A stretch of 64,000 bases of DNA, taken from positions 1-64,000 of the forward strand of contig DENS01000013.1 in NCBI GenBank assembly GCA_002359735.1. The letters are read 5' to 3'. Origin of the DNA: Micavibrio sp. UBA2638. GTDB taxonomy: Bacteria; Pseudomonadota; Alphaproteobacteria; Micavibrionales; Micavibrionaceae. Under the pieces are notes generated by a model, which did not search any database, was not told the origin of the DNA, and worked only from the letters and a program-made list of their open reading frames with translations. The stretch's first letter is position 1. Every line of letters starts with the position of its first letter. The translations under genes and the position numbers were made by a program. Of the stretch, positions 34,827 through 44,322 are shown one piece after another.

Positions 34827-35309
34827 ATGAACAACACACCAACAAACAACCCATACGCACAAGCCGCTGGAGCGTACGGTTCTAACGCACAAAAACATAC
34901 ACCCGATCAACGGGAACTTGAAGGACGCGTCTTGCTTAAGGCGGCACGCATGATGAAAGACCTGCAAGATGACTGGAAAAATGTAAATTCAGAAATACTG
35001 GACGCAGCATTACGCTATAACCGCCAGATATGGATGATGTTTTATGATACGGCCATCGAAAACTCTGAAAATGAAAAGCGCCCGGATGATTTACGTAGCA
35101 ATATCATCAATCTAGCCAACTTCATCTTTAAACGTGAAGTGGAAATCATGGCCGATAAAGATAGAAATCCGGAAAAACTTGATGCACTCATAAACATCAA
35201 CAGAGAAATTGCGGCCGGCCTTATGGGCTCTAAAAACGCAGCAGCACAAAAAGAGGAAACGCCAGCGCCGCAACAAACACCTGATATAACAACGGACACA
35301 AAGTCATAA
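34827..35309 (+). CDS. flaF: Flagellin assembly regulator FlaF
   Basis: FlaF promotes flagellin translation or secretion, opposing FlbT. The 160-residue protein begins with NPYAQAAGAYG and has the conserved ELEGRVLLKAARMM (about 29-42) and FIFKREVEIMADKD segments. The C-terminal 30 residues are low complexity. A hairpin GGGGCC / GGCCCC lies at 35329-35350 after the stop but lacks a T-run. Coupled to flbT by a six-base gap. Confidence 0.92.
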   Translation: MNNTPTNNPYAQAAGAYGSNAQKHTPDQRELEGRVLLKAARMMKDLQDDWKNVNSEILDAALRYNRQIWMMFYDTAIENSENEKRPDDLRSNIINLANFIFKREVEIMADKDRNPEKLDALININREIAAGLMGSKNAAAQKEETPAPQQTPDITTDTKS

Positions 35310-35409
35310 AGCCAGCAGACATTATACAGGGGCCATTTATTTACGGCCCCACTATACGTAACGCCATTACACTGCGGCCTATACTTCGAATACAATAAAA
35401 TTTCCAAAT

Positions 35410-35435
35410 AAAAAAGCAGCCTATAAGCAGGCCGC
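35410..35435 (-). terminator. Intrinsic terminator after the FlaG-like gene
   Basis: On the minus strand GCGGCCT pairs with AGGCTGC (one G-U pair, 6-base loop), followed by six T residues. It lies 28 bases past the FlaG-like stop and between two convergent genes. Confidence 0.75.
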
Positions 35436-35462
35436 CCTTAACAAAACATACTTTATGCTTTT

Positions 35463-35981
35463 TTAAGCTATAACGCTCACCGATCCACTGGACTGAGCGC
35501 CAGATAAAGCCCCTGCCGCAAAAGCTGCAGACGCAACTTGCGCTTCAGCAGTGCGCGATCCACTAGAATTACCAGCAGAAACAATCACTTGAGATTCGGT
35601 TGATGCATTATCAATCTGCGACGCACCAGAGCCCTCTCCTCGTGCTGAAGTCACTGGCTGACCGGAACGATCAGTAGCAGCTGCCTGACGAATGGACTGC
35701 GCCTCAATTTCGGCCTGAGCAGCACGCGCCCGCAAAGTGGTCTCAGATGGAAACTGTCTTTGCACCTCACCGGTACTAGAGTCCCGGATCTGCAGAACAG
35801 CTTTCTGAAAATTTGTGTCAATGTCGATGAAAGGACTAATATATGGCGCCAATTGCAATTCCACGCCTTCACCCTCTACCGCAGCGGTAGAGAGAGAATT
35901 CAAGCGATCTTGCTGGCTTTGATCCACATTCGAACGGAGCAAAGAAGCATTCGCAACGGCTGAATTTACTGCTTCAATCAT
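35463..35981 (-). CDS. FlaG-like protein
   Basis: The 172-residue protein has a central motif FQKAVLQIRDSSTGEVQRQFP (about 58-77, in part) that matches the FlaG domain pattern (V..V.D..TGEV.RQ.P). The C-terminal 80 residues are Ala/Ser/Gln-rich and low complexity, with no known domain. FlaG proteins affect filament length in several bacteria. It is divergent from fliF. The match is short, so the call is tentative. Confidence 0.5.
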   Translation of the reverse strand: MIEAVNSAVANASLLRSNVDQSQQDRLNSLSTAAVEGEGVELQLAPYISPFIDIDTNFQKAVLQIRDSSTGEVQRQFPSETTLRARAAQAEIEAQSIRQAAATDRSGQPVTSARGEGSGASQIDNASTESQVIVSAGNSSGSRTAEAQVASAAFAAGALSGAQSSGSVSVIA

Positions 35982-36117
35982 AATACTTTCCCTAACCAGA
36001 AGAACATCTAAAAACCCATTTATAGATAAACTTCTCTATTATCATCATAACGCGGCAGATGACAAAAGTCAAGAAAATACAACTTTAGAAAATCACCGGA
36101 GTTACAATTATAGAAAA

Positions 36118-36133
36118 TGGCACATTAAATGCA
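36118..36133 (+). promoter_or_regulatory. Sigma-54 promoter of the fliF operon
   Basis: TGGCACATTAAATGCA keeps GG-N10-GC with two mismatches to consensus. Transcription would start near 36145. In Caulobacter fliF is an early CtrA-dependent class, so a sigma-54 site here would be a difference. Confidence 0.7.
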
Positions 36134-36195
36134 AAGACACAAAATAATAGGCACAAAACGAGAGGTTTGTTCGATTATGGATATATCTGGGGATT

Positions 36196-36204
36196 TTATC
36201 CACA
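36196..36204 (+). promoter_or_regulatory. DnaA-box-like sequence upstream of fliF
   Basis: TTATCCACA is the perfect DnaA 9-mer. It lies within the predicted untranslated leader of fliF. A second perfect copy precedes flhF (46518-46526). Chance occurrence in 64 kb on two strands is about one half, so this is suggestive only. Confidence 0.35.
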
Positions 36205-36334
36205 GGCGGTTGGAAAAATGCAAAAAAACGTACTATACTATAAAGTGGTGAGGTCATGATTCGCCTGCGAACAAAATGCCGCCTCCTGCTCTTGGGGGAT
36301 CAGGTTGCACAACAAACAAGGTTAAGAATTTACA

Positions 36335-37984
36335 GTGAATAATTTTCTTGAGACATTAAAACAGCTGGGGCCATCAAGATTAGCCATTATGGGCGCTATA
36401 ATGCTCGGGCTCATGATGTTCTTTGTGTTTGCATCCATTCGCGCGACAGCCCCGAATATGAAGTTGTTATATGAAGACCTGTCAACCATCGATTCCAGTG
36501 CGGTTGCCGCAAGTCTGGAAAGCAGTCAAATCCCCTATGAAGTATCAGCCGATGGCACCCGCATCCTGGTGCAGGAAGATCAGGTCGGAAAGGCGCGAAT
36601 GCTGTTGGCTCAGGAAGGCCTGCCCAATGGTGGCTCGCTAGGATATGAGATATTTGACAATCAATCCGGGTTTGGAACCACGAATTTTGTACAAAACATT
36701 AATCAGGTGCGCGCGCTGGAAGGCGAGTTGTCCCGGACCATCAGTTCCCTTGAAAATATCCGTAGCGCACGCGTACATCTGGTTCTTCCGAAACGGGAAC
36801 TATTCAGCCGCGAATCACGCGAAGCAAGCGCCAGTGTTTTTCTAGGTATTCGCCCCGGTGCAAAAGTATCTCGAGAAGAAATTACGGCTATCCAATCCTT
36901 GATTGCCTCGGCGGTACCGGAGCTGGAGGTCAAAAATGTCTCTCTTATTGATAGCAATGGAAACTTACTGGCCCAAGGCGGTCAGGAAGGGGCGGACCTA
37001 TTATCCATGAAGGCCGAAGAGCGCCGCCTGAATTATGAGCAACAATTGATCCGCAAGGTCGAAGATCAGGTTGCGCGAGTCGTTGGTTTTGGTAATGTTC
37101 GCGCCACAGTCACTGCGGAAATGAGCTTCGACCGTGTCAGCACGAACGAAGAACTTTTTGATCCAGAAAGTCAGGTTGTACGTTCATCGCAAGTAACCGA
37201 AGAAAACAATCTGGAACGCGAACCACAGGATAGAGATGTATCGGTTGAAAACAACCTTCCCGGAATTGGCGGAGACTTATTAGCCGATGGTCAAGAACCG
37301 TCCCTTGAAAGCAATCGCCTGGAAGAGGTAACCAATTTTGAAATTAGCCGTACCGTACGTAGCACCGTACGTGAAGTCGGAGAAATTCGTCGCCTAAATG
37401 TCGCCGTGTTGGTTGACGGGCGCTACACCACTGATGAAGAAGGCAACGAAACATATGCCCCGCGCAGCGAACAAGAAATGGAACAAATTCGCGCTCTTAT
37501 TCGTACAGCCGTTGGCCTGGATGAAATGCGTGGTGACTCACTGGAAGTCGTCAATATGCAATTTGCTGACATTGATACCGATGAGGACATTTTAGATGAA
37601 AGCCTGTTATTTGGCTTTGAGAAGAGTGACCTGCTGGATACGGCCGAAATCCTGACAATCGCTATAATGATTGTGCTTGTCGTCTTATTGGTATTACAGC
37701 CAATGGTTAGCCGCCTAATGGATACCCAAGGCGAAGACATCGATGAAAGCCTTGAAGCAGACCTTCTGGCGCCAAGGGCAGAAAGCCCGGCGCTGGCCGC
37801 ACCAGCCGGGGGCACAGATTCTGACGATAATGAGCCGGAAGAAGAAGATTCTATGATTAAAATTGCCGGTGTTGATGGTAAGGTTAAGGCATCCTCCATC
37901 CGTAAGGTGGAAGAGATTGTCGAAAATTATCCTGCTGAAACGGTTTCTGTTCTGAGAAGCTGGATGACACAGGAAAACCAATAA
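36335..37984 (+). CDS. fliF: Flagellar MS-ring protein FliF
   Basis: FliF forms the MS ring, the first built part of the basal body. The 549-residue protein has an N-terminal membrane helix (about residues 16-36), the FliF ring-building domains with LLAQEGLPNGGSLGYEIFD (about 89-107) and VHLVLPKRELFSRE, and a C-terminal membrane helix (about 444-464) followed by the FliG-binding tail. The start codon appears to be GTG. It heads the operon fliF-fliG-fliH-fliN-motA. Confidence 0.96.
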   Translation: MNNFLETLKQLGPSRLAIMGAIMLGLMMFFVFASIRATAPNMKLLYEDLSTIDSSAVAASLESSQIPYEVSADGTRILVQEDQVGKARMLLAQEGLPNGGSLGYEIFDNQSGFGTTNFVQNINQVRALEGELSRTISSLENIRSARVHLVLPKRELFSRESREASASVFLGIRPGAKVSREEITAIQSLIASAVPELEVKNVSLIDSNGNLLAQGGQEGADLLSMKAEERRLNYEQQLIRKVEDQVARVVGFGNVRATVTAEMSFDRVSTNEELFDPESQVVRSSQVTEENNLEREPQDRDVSVENNLPGIGGDLLADGQEPSLESNRLEEVTNFEISRTVRSTVREVGEIRRLNVAVLVDGRYTTDEEGNETYAPRSEQEMEQIRALIRTAVGLDEMRGDSLEVVNMQFADIDTDEDILDESLLFGFEKSDLLDTAEILTIAIMIVLVVLLVLQPMVSRLMDTQGEDIDESLEADLLAPRAESPALAAPAGGTDSDDNEPEEEDSMIKIAGVDGKVKASSIRKVEEIVENYPAETVSVLRSWMTQENQ

Positions 37985-38005
37985 AGGCATGGGCGGGAGT
38001 AATTA

Positions 38006-39031
38006 ATGTCTATACGTGTACGCGAAGATTACAGAACACTGACAGGGCCGGAAAAAGCCGCGATCCTTATGCTGGCGCTCGGTGAAGATCATACCGCACG
38101 CATATTCGAGCATATGGATGATGAAGAGATACTGGAAGTATCGCAAACAATGGCAACACTTGGTAAGGTGGGCCCCAACGTTGTTGAACGACTTTTCGTT
38201 GATTTTGCCGAACAAATGACCTCCACTAATGCGCTGGTTGGTACGCAGGACAGTACAGAACGACTGTTAAACAAAGCCGGTCTGGACAAAAGCAAGATCG
38301 ATCAGATCATGGAAGAAATCCGGGGGCCTGCTGGTCGAACCATGTGGGAAAAGCTGGGCAATGTAAACGAAGAGATCCTCGCAACCTTCCTGCAAAAAGA
38401 ATATCCGCAAACAGTATCGGTTGTCTTGTCAAAAGTCGCAACTGACCACGCGGCGCGCGTATTGGCATTATTACCGGAAAACTTTGCCCTTGAAGTTATT
38501 CACCGTATGCTGCGTATGGAGGCCGTACAGAAGGATATTCTTGATGAGGTTGAGAAGACATTGCGCACAGAATTTATGACCAATCTGGCCAGAACCCAGC
38601 GCCGCGATTCGCACGAATTGATTGCCGAGATCTTTAATTCTATGGACCGCGCAGCAGAAGCCCGCTTTATGGATGAACTGGAAAAATCATCCCCCGAATC
38701 AGCCGAAAAAATTCGCTCGCTCATGTTTACATTCGAAGACCTCAGCAAACTGGATCCAGCCGCCATACAAACACTTATCCGCGCGGTGGACAAAGACAAA
38801 TTGCCGACGGCCCTAAAGGGGGCCACAGAAACCCTGCGCGATCTATTCTTCTCAAACATGTCAGAACGCGCTGCCAAGATCATGAAAGAGGATATGGCCG
38901 CAATGGGGCCTGTACGTTTGAAAGACGTAGAGGAATCACAGCAATATGTGGTGAATGTCGCAAAAGATCTGGAAGCGCGCGGAGAAATTACAATTGCATC
39001 CGGTAGCGAAGAAGATGAGCTGATCTATTAA
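38006..39031 (+). CDS. fliG: Flagellar motor switch protein FliG
   Basis: FliG transmits torque from MotA to the rotor. The 341-residue protein has all three domains; the C-terminal torque helix region contains [20 protein letters not shown] and [17 protein letters not shown]. The middle-domain EHPQ motif reads EYPQ (residues 132-135), a His-to-Tyr change that lies at the FliM-binding face. The gene starts 21 bases after fliF, with GGGAG upstream. Confidence 0.95.
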   Translation: MSIRVREDYRTLTGPEKAAILMLALGEDHTARIFEHMDDEEILEVSQTMATLGKVGPNVVERLFVDFAEQMTSTNALVGTQDSTERLLNKAGLDKSKIDQIMEEIRGPAGRTMWEKLGNVNEEILATFLQKEYPQTVSVVLSKVATDHAARVLALLPENFALEVIHRMLRMEAVQKDILDEVEKTLRTEFMTNLARTQRRDSHELIAEIFNSMDRAAEARFMDELEKSSPESAEKIRSLMFTFEDLSKLDPAAIQTLIRAVDKDKLPTALKGATETLRDLFFSNMSERAAKIMKEDMAAMGPVRLKDVEESQQYVVNVAKDLEARGEITIASGSEEDELIY

Positions 39032-39073
39032 CGCTATCGGCACGTAAACAGCACTATTTTATACAGGATAATT

Positions 39074-39856
39074 GTGGGACACAAAGGCGAGAAATTCTTA
39101 TTTAATCAAAATATCTTCGATGAACCAGAAATCGAAGAAGAAGAGATTGATATTCCTCCTGCCCCGACCTTCAGTGAAGAAGAATTAGAAACCGTACGTC
39201 AGACCACTCACGATAAAGCCTACGCCGCCGGTAAAAAAGACGGCGCCCAAGCAGAAAAAGCCAGCCGTGATGAACAGGTCGCGCAGTTACTTCAAAAAAT
39301 ATCGCACGATACGGGCCTGTTATTTGCAGCAGAAGAACACCGTGACAAAATTTTTGAGGAAGAGGCCGTTCGCCTGGCCCTGAATATATTTGAAAAGCTG
39401 TTCCCGCTATATAAGCAGGAAAAGGGATTTGACGAGTTAAAAACAATTATTAGCCGCATTTTGCAAAAACAAGAAGGGCAAGCCCAAATATCTATCGAGG
39501 TACACCCCGATAATGCCGAGGGCATAAAACAACATATTGAATCTCTATCGCAATTTGGACACGATCCACAAAAATACGACATTGCCGGCAATGATAAACT
39601 CGGCAATGACGCGTTCTATATGCGCTGGAAGGATGGCGGCGCCGTTCGCGATTTAGACCTGATCGCCAATGAAATAACGTCATTAATCAAGGATACACTT
39701 GCAGGAACGCTCACAAACAGTCATGATAGAGAAGGTAAAGCTGCAGAAATAGAAGCCGCACCGCAACAGAATTTCGAACCGGAACCAATCCCAGATGATC
39801 CAGAAAAAAACCAAGCGGATCAAAATGATACAATAATGGAGACGCCAGATGAGTGA
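39074..39856 (+). CDS. fliH: FliH, regulator of the export ATPase
   Basis: FliH links the FliI ATPase to the C ring. The 260-residue protein has an acidic N-terminus, a helical region with repeated AxxxG-like spacing (about 48-60) and a C-terminal domain with QISIEVHPDNAEGIKQHI (about 138-155), as expected. The start is GTG. The C-terminal 60 residues are acidic and low complexity and longer than usual. Its end overlaps fliN by eight bases. FliH varies widely, so position in fliF-fliG-fliH-fliN supports the name. Confidence 0.85.
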   Translation: MGHKGEKFLFNQNIFDEPEIEEEEIDIPPAPTFSEEELETVRQTTHDKAYAAGKKDGAQAEKASRDEQVAQLLQKISHDTGLLFAAEEHRDKIFEEEAVRLALNIFEKLFPLYKQEKGFDELKTIISRILQKQEGQAQISIEVHPDNAEGIKQHIESLSQFGHDPQKYDIAGNDKLGNDAFYMRWKDGGAVRDLDLIANEITSLIKDTLAGTLTNSHDREGKAAEIEAAPQQNFEPEPIPDDPEKNQADQNDTIMETPDE

Positions 39857-40268
39857 TGACAATTCAGATAATGAAGAAGCCATGGGGCAAGACGATATTG
39901 ATTCGGTATTTGATGATGCAGGCAGCGACACTTCCTCCGGCGGGATGAATCTGGATGAAATTGACGATGACGCCTCTTTGCAGCGTTCCATGGATCAGGA
40001 ATATGAAATTGGTGAGCCCATGGCCTCTGACGTCACCGCTATCTATGATATCCCGGTACAAATTTCCGCCGTATTGGGCCGCTCCACTATGCAGGTCAGT
40101 CAGCTTCTGAAACTAGGCCGGGGCGCGGTTGTTGAGTTGGACCGCAAAGTTGGTGAAGCCATTGACATCTATGTAAACAACCGCCTTGTTGCGCGCGGTG
40201 AGGTCGTCGTTGTTGAAGACAAACTTGGTGTAACAATGACTGAAATTGTTAAGTCTGAACGCAATTAG
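39849..40268 (+). CDS. fliN: Flagellar motor switch protein FliN
   Basis: FliN is the small C-ring subunit. The 139-residue protein has an acidic N-terminus (about 1-55) and a SpoA domain (about 60-138) with DIPVQISAVLGRSTMQVSQLL, LGRGAVVELDRKVGEAIDIYVN and LGVTMTEIV. The acidic extension is common in alphaproteobacterial FliN. It overlaps fliH by eight bases and precedes motA by 32. Confidence 0.95.
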   Translation: MSDDNSDNEEAMGQDDIDSVFDDAGSDTSSGGMNLDEIDDDASLQRSMDQEYEIGEPMASDVTAIYDIPVQISAVLGRSTMQVSQLLKLGRGAVVELDRKVGEAIDIYVNNRLVARGEVVVVEDKLGVTMTEIVKSERN

Positions 40269-40300
40269 GGCACAGCAAACCGGAATAGAACAAGCAGCAA

Positions 40301-41167
40301 ATGAGCGATTCAGCCGCACAAAACATTGGATCAGATCAGCAGGCAGCCGCCTCGGTACCTGTACTCAAACTACACAGCACAAACCGCCGCATTGATTTAG
40401 CCACAATATTAGGTGCGATATTTGCCGTAGGGCTTATCATTGCTGCGATTGCAATGGGGCAAAGTGACGCTAATTTTTTTAATGTCCCTGCCCTCATGAT
40501 CGTTTTATTTGGAACTATGGCGGCAACGGCGATATCCTACACAGGCGCTGAGCTAGCACGCGCCGGGCATGTCATAGCCAATACAATATTCAGGCCTGTC
40601 TATAACCCTTCTAAATTAGCTGAAAACCTGCTTGATATCGCGGTTGTAGCCCGCAAGCACGGTATTCTGGCAATCTCGCAATATGATAATGAACTAAAGA
40701 AAAATCCAGAACTGCGGCGCATTCTGCAAATGGTGATTGATGGTTACCAACCTGATGACATCGAAAAAATGTTAACACTGGAAATTGCCGCAATGATAGA
40801 GCGCCATAAACGTTCTGCCAGCATCACCCGGCGCGCTTCTGAAGTTGCGCCCGCAATGGGTTTGATTGGAACGCTGGTTGGCCTGGTGCAAATGCTGGCC
40901 GATCTGGAAAACCCTGAAACAATTGGCCCCGCAATGGCCGTTGCCCTACTCACCACATTCTACGGTGCCATATTGGGCACTGTTATTATGGCCCCCCTAT
41001 CAGTCAAGTTGGAAAAGAATTCCCACGATGATGCGTTAATCCGTACACTGATTGCCACCGCCGCGGTTTCAATCGCCAGACAAGAGAATCCGCGCCGCCT
41101 TGAAATGCTGCTTAACAGCGAATTATCACCAACCGAACAAATTGATTATTTCAAAGACGCTGTATAA
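40301..41167 (+). CDS. motA: Stator protein MotA (PomA/MotA family)
   Basis: MotA is the ion-channel subunit that contacts FliG. The 288-residue protein has four membrane helices (about 33-52, 60-82, 182-204, 214-238), the conserved APAMGLIGTLVG segment with Pro 184 (equivalent to E. coli P173), and the cytoplasmic loop with MIERHKRSASITRRASE. A basic N-terminus of about 30 residues is longer than usual. It is last in the fliF operon; its MotB partners are at 8,947 and 9,770. Confidence 0.92.
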   Translation: MSDSAAQNIGSDQQAAASVPVLKLHSTNRRIDLATILGAIFAVGLIIAAIAMGQSDANFFNVPALMIVLFGTMAATAISYTGAELARAGHVIANTIFRPVYNPSKLAENLLDIAVVARKHGILAISQYDNELKKNPELRRILQMVIDGYQPDDIEKMLTLEIAAMIERHKRSASITRRASEVAPAMGLIGTLVGLVQMLADLENPETIGPAMAVALLTTFYGAILGTVIMAPLSVKLEKNSHDDALIRTLIATAAVSIARQENPRRLEMLLNSELSPTEQIDYFKDAV

Positions 41168-41291
41168 TCACTCTGCAGCGGCCCCCACCAGTTGGATGAC
41201 ACTTGATATATTATCGGGTGACATTTAACTCTATAAACATTATTTTATATCATGAGGTTATTTTCAATATAACAAGATCAAGAGAAATACT

Positions 41292-42773
41292 ATGCGTTTA
41301 ATGATAGTCGGACGGCTGGAAGGCCACATAAGCGAAGCAGGTAAGATCGCTATACAGCGCGGTGCGAAGGTTACCCATTGTGAAGATACAGATCAGGCCA
41401 TCGGCGCCCTGCTGAATGGAAAAGGCGCCGATATTGTCATGGTTGACGTAAAGCAAAAAATTAAAGAATTTGTAGAGCGCCTTGAAAGTGAGCGCATTCA
41501 CATGCCCGTTGTTGCCTGCGGGGTTAACACAGACGCCAGGGCCGCAGTAAAGGCCATACAAGACGGTGCCAAGGAATATGTTCCCCTGCCACCTGATGCC
41601 GATTTAATCGCCGCCGTATTAGAGGCCATTACCGAAGAATCCCGCGACATGATTGCCAGTGACCCGTCCATGCAGGCCGTGGTCAAGCTGGCTGATAAAA
41701 TTGCCCCAAGTGAAGCTACCGTTTTAATCACAGGTGAATCAGGCACAGGTAAAGAGGTTATGTCGCTTTACATGCATAACAATTCCAAGCGCAAAGACGG
41801 CCCCTTTATTGCCGTAAACTGCGCAGCCATTCCCGAAAACCTTCTGGAGTCAGAATTATTCGGCCATGAAAAAGGAGCCTTTACTGGGGCCAATTCAAAA
41901 CGGATCGGTAAATTTGAAGAGGCACATAAAGGCACAATCTTGCTGGACGAGATCAGTGAGATGCACCCACAGCTTCAGGCGAAGTTACTCCGCGCCATTC
42001 AAGAGCGCGAAGTCACCCGGGTTGGATCAAACACGCCCGTAAAGGTTGACGTTCGCATTCTTGCGACCTCAAACCGCAATTTAGAGGCCTCTGTCAAAAA
42101 AGGGGAATTCCGTGAAGACCTTTATTTCCGCCTCAATGTCGTTAACATCGCCCTTCCTCCGTTGCGCGAACGCCCTAATGACATTGTAAAACTGGCACAA
42201 TTCTTTGCCGATAAATACGCCGACGCAAATGGCGTTCCTAAAAAGAAACTGGCAGCAGATACTATTACCAAGTTGCAATCTTATGGGTGGCGCGGAAATA
42301 TCCGTGAACTGGAAAACACCATGCACCGCGCTATTATCGTGTCTATGGAAGGCGAGCTGGAGCCCGATGCCGTCCATATACAGGAAAGTGTATTAAACGC
42401 AGCCTCCATCCCGGATAGCGCCCCCACCATGCGCGCACCAGACCCTTCTGGTGTTGGCAATGCCGGCAGGGCAGATGACGGTCCGGGGCAAGAACCAGCC
42501 ACATCAGATCATACATCAACAGCAGATGCAGCGGCAAGTGCAGCACCATCACTGGCTCAACCTGTCAAAAACCCTGGCGGGGTGGAAAGCCTTATTGGGC
42601 GCACCATGGCCGATGTTGAGCGTGACATGATTTTAAACACCCTTGATCATTGCCTTGGCAACCGTACCCACGCCGCCAATATTTTGGGCATTTCTATCCG
42701 CACGCTTCGCAATAAACTTAATCAATACAAAGACGAGGGGCTGGAGATTCCAGAAGCAAAATCAGGGGGCTAG
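41292..42773 (+). CDS. flbD: Sigma-54 activator FlbD
   Basis: FlbD activates sigma-54 promoters of late flagellar genes and represses early ones. The 493-residue protein has a receiver-like N-terminus (about 1-115) that keeps D52 but lacks the acidic pair (the VGR stretch replaces it), as in Caulobacter FlbD. The AAA+ domain has GESGTGKE (148-155), GAFTGA (195-200) and TILLDE (215-220), and a C-terminal Fis-type helix-turn-helix is at about 455-485. A Pro/Ala/Asp-rich linker (about 385-435) is longer than usual. FliX, its partner, is encoded at 19,609. Confidence 0.93.
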   Translation: MRLMIVGRLEGHISEAGKIAIQRGAKVTHCEDTDQAIGALLNGKGADIVMVDVKQKIKEFVERLESERIHMPVVACGVNTDARAAVKAIQDGAKEYVPLPPDADLIAAVLEAITEESRDMIASDPSMQAVVKLADKIAPSEATVLITGESGTGKEVMSLYMHNNSKRKDGPFIAVNCAAIPENLLESELFGHEKGAFTGANSKRIGKFEEAHKGTILLDEISEMHPQLQAKLLRAIQEREVTRVGSNTPVKVDVRILATSNRNLEASVKKGEFREDLYFRLNVVNIALPPLRERPNDIVKLAQFFADKYADANGVPKKKLAADTITKLQSYGWRGNIRELENTMHRAIIVSMEGELEPDAVHIQESVLNAASIPDSAPTMRAPDPSGVGNAGRADDGPGQEPATSDHTSTADAAASAAPSLAQPVKNPGGVESLIGRTMADVERDMILNTLDHCLGNRTHAANILGISIRTLRNKLNQYKDEGLEIPEAKSGG

Positions 42774-42883
42774 CCTTTTCATATCGCCTAAAATTTGTAT
42801 TTACAGCCTATTTCCTGTACACTGAGATCAAGTAAAAAAATAATAAATATAAACTTGGTAATAGTGTAATATATGAGGGTGTA

Positions 42884-44239
42884 ATGTTGAGCGGAATTCT
42901 GCCCCAACAATCAGATTTTAATCTGTCACAAATTTTTGGCATAAGCGGAATTGGTAATTTAGGAACAGGTTTGGGCCTTTTAAGACGCGCCCTGCATGGT
43001 GATTCTATCCAAGCCAGCGAAATTCCCGCAGAATTACAAAATCACGTCTTGAAAATGGCCATGACCAATGTTGGTGTAAACCCAGCCGGGGATAATGCTA
43101 TGCAGCTGTTCCTCAGTAATGAAAGTGTTATTGCTCAGGTTCGCGAGGCCATACAGGCCGATTTAAACACCAATATCGACACACCAGAAAATTCCATTCT
43201 GTTTCAGGCCGTCAATGACATGAACGGTCACGAATTAAAGGCCTTATTAACGGCCAACCCGGAAGTTGCTTCGATGATTACCGGTACGCCGGATTTTCAA
43301 AACATGATGGCTGAGCGCATTTCGAACGTAACGCTGGCGGAAGTATTACAGGCCTCCGACATCCCGGCAGAGGGTATTGATGATGAGTTTCTCAGCAAAA
43401 ATATGAACGATCTTACCGTCGAAGATCTAAAAAATCTGGACCCGGCGGCCATGGATACCTTAATCCCTGCTCTACCCCAAGATGTCTTTAATGCTCAATT
43501 TATTACCCCTTTTAACACTAATGTGGATGAAGAACATCAAGTCACAGCGCCGGCGCAAGACAGCTATGCCGCGCGTCAGGAAGCATACGAAACAGCCAAG
43601 AATAATTTAATCGAACACGGCCCTGGCGGCATTTCCGGATTATTTAATAGCGTAGCCAGCATGTTTGGTAAAGGTACGGACCTGGAAGCTGAATTTTATA
43701 ATCGTATTGCCGGCTCGATTGACGAAAACGCCTTAAGCCAATTAAAGACAATGGCGCAAGATCAGACCAGCGCACAAATTCAAAATTTTGATCTGAACGA
43801 TATGCAGCCAGACGCAATACGAGGCTTTTTTGACGAGAATAAAGCCTTAATTGCGGCGCAGCTGACCAGTCAGGAAAACTGGCCCAAAATCGAAGAAGCC
43901 ATCAATGCCGACCTGTTAATACGCAATCAACAGCGGATTATAGATGCGATGCTGCCTGAAATGACAGAGAATGGTCTATCCATGTTCCAGCAGGTTCTAG
44001 ACGGACTGCCGCCACAAATCAAAGGGCTATTGACCTCTTTTATTGATTTTGCAGCCGATCTGCTTGAAAAAATTGGAGTTGATATGGATGGATTTAGCTC
44101 CGAACCAGAGCGCACAGCAGACCAAGATGCCGCGCCTGTTCAAAATGACTCTCTTGCTGATTTAGCGCCCGAAGAAATAGAGGAAATTAACCGCACCTCC
44201 GTTGCAACGAGTAACGCGCCGCCTATACCGGGACAATAA
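42884..44239 (+). CDS. Unrecognised 451-residue protein between flbD and flhA
   Basis: I do not recognise this family. The protein is acidic, has no cysteine, no signal peptide and no clear membrane segment. It looks mostly helical, with a Glu/Asp/Leu/Met-rich composition and several segments of similar character: VTLAEVLQASDIP, DLTVEDLKNLDPAAMDTLIP and NDMQPDAIRGFFDENKA. Residues about 230-260 are Gly/Ser-rich. A C-terminal amphipathic stretch (about 378-395, LLTSFIDFAADLLEKIG) could be a membrane-associated helix. GAGG lies six bases before the ATG. Position between flbD and flhA suggests an export or assembly factor, but this is inference. Confidence 0.6.
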   Translation: MLSGILPQQSDFNLSQIFGISGIGNLGTGLGLLRRALHGDSIQASEIPAELQNHVLKMAMTNVGVNPAGDNAMQLFLSNESVIAQVREAIQADLNTNIDTPENSILFQAVNDMNGHELKALLTANPEVASMITGTPDFQNMMAERISNVTLAEVLQASDIPAEGIDDEFLSKNMNDLTVEDLKNLDPAAMDTLIPALPQDVFNAQFITPFNTNVDEEHQVTAPAQDSYAARQEAYETAKNNLIEHGPGGISGLFNSVASMFGKGTDLEAEFYNRIAGSIDENALSQLKTMAQDQTSAQIQNFDLNDMQPDAIRGFFDENKALIAAQLTSQENWPKIEEAINADLLIRNQQRIIDAMLPEMTENGLSMFQQVLDGLPPQIKGLLTSFIDFAADLLEKIGVDMDGFSSEPERTADQDAAPVQNDSLADLAPEEIEEINRTSVATSNAPPIPGQ

Positions 44240-44322
44240 AGTTTTCTCCTGCTAAAATATATGTGGTCATATTGCAATGAGAACTGACCATTTACGCTTT
44301 TTTCTGCTATTGTTGTTGAGAC

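Larger units (their letters stand above)
35982..36334. other. Divergent FlaG-like/fliF regulatory region
   Basis: The 353 bases hold no convincing gene. They contain a sigma-54 promoter for fliF (36118-36133) and a perfect DnaA-box sequence (36196-36204). No terminator or repeat was seen. The long untranslated stretch before fliF (about 190 bases) may carry further control. Confidence 0.65.

Noticed and set aside
35329..35350. GGGGCC / GGCCCC hairpin after flaF as a terminator
   Set aside because: No T-run follows on the plus strand.
36266..36281. CGGCATTTTGTTCGCA on the minus strand as a sigma-54 site for the FlaG-like gene
   Set aside because: Spacing is right, but it has four mismatches and lies 285 bases from the gene, so chance is likely.
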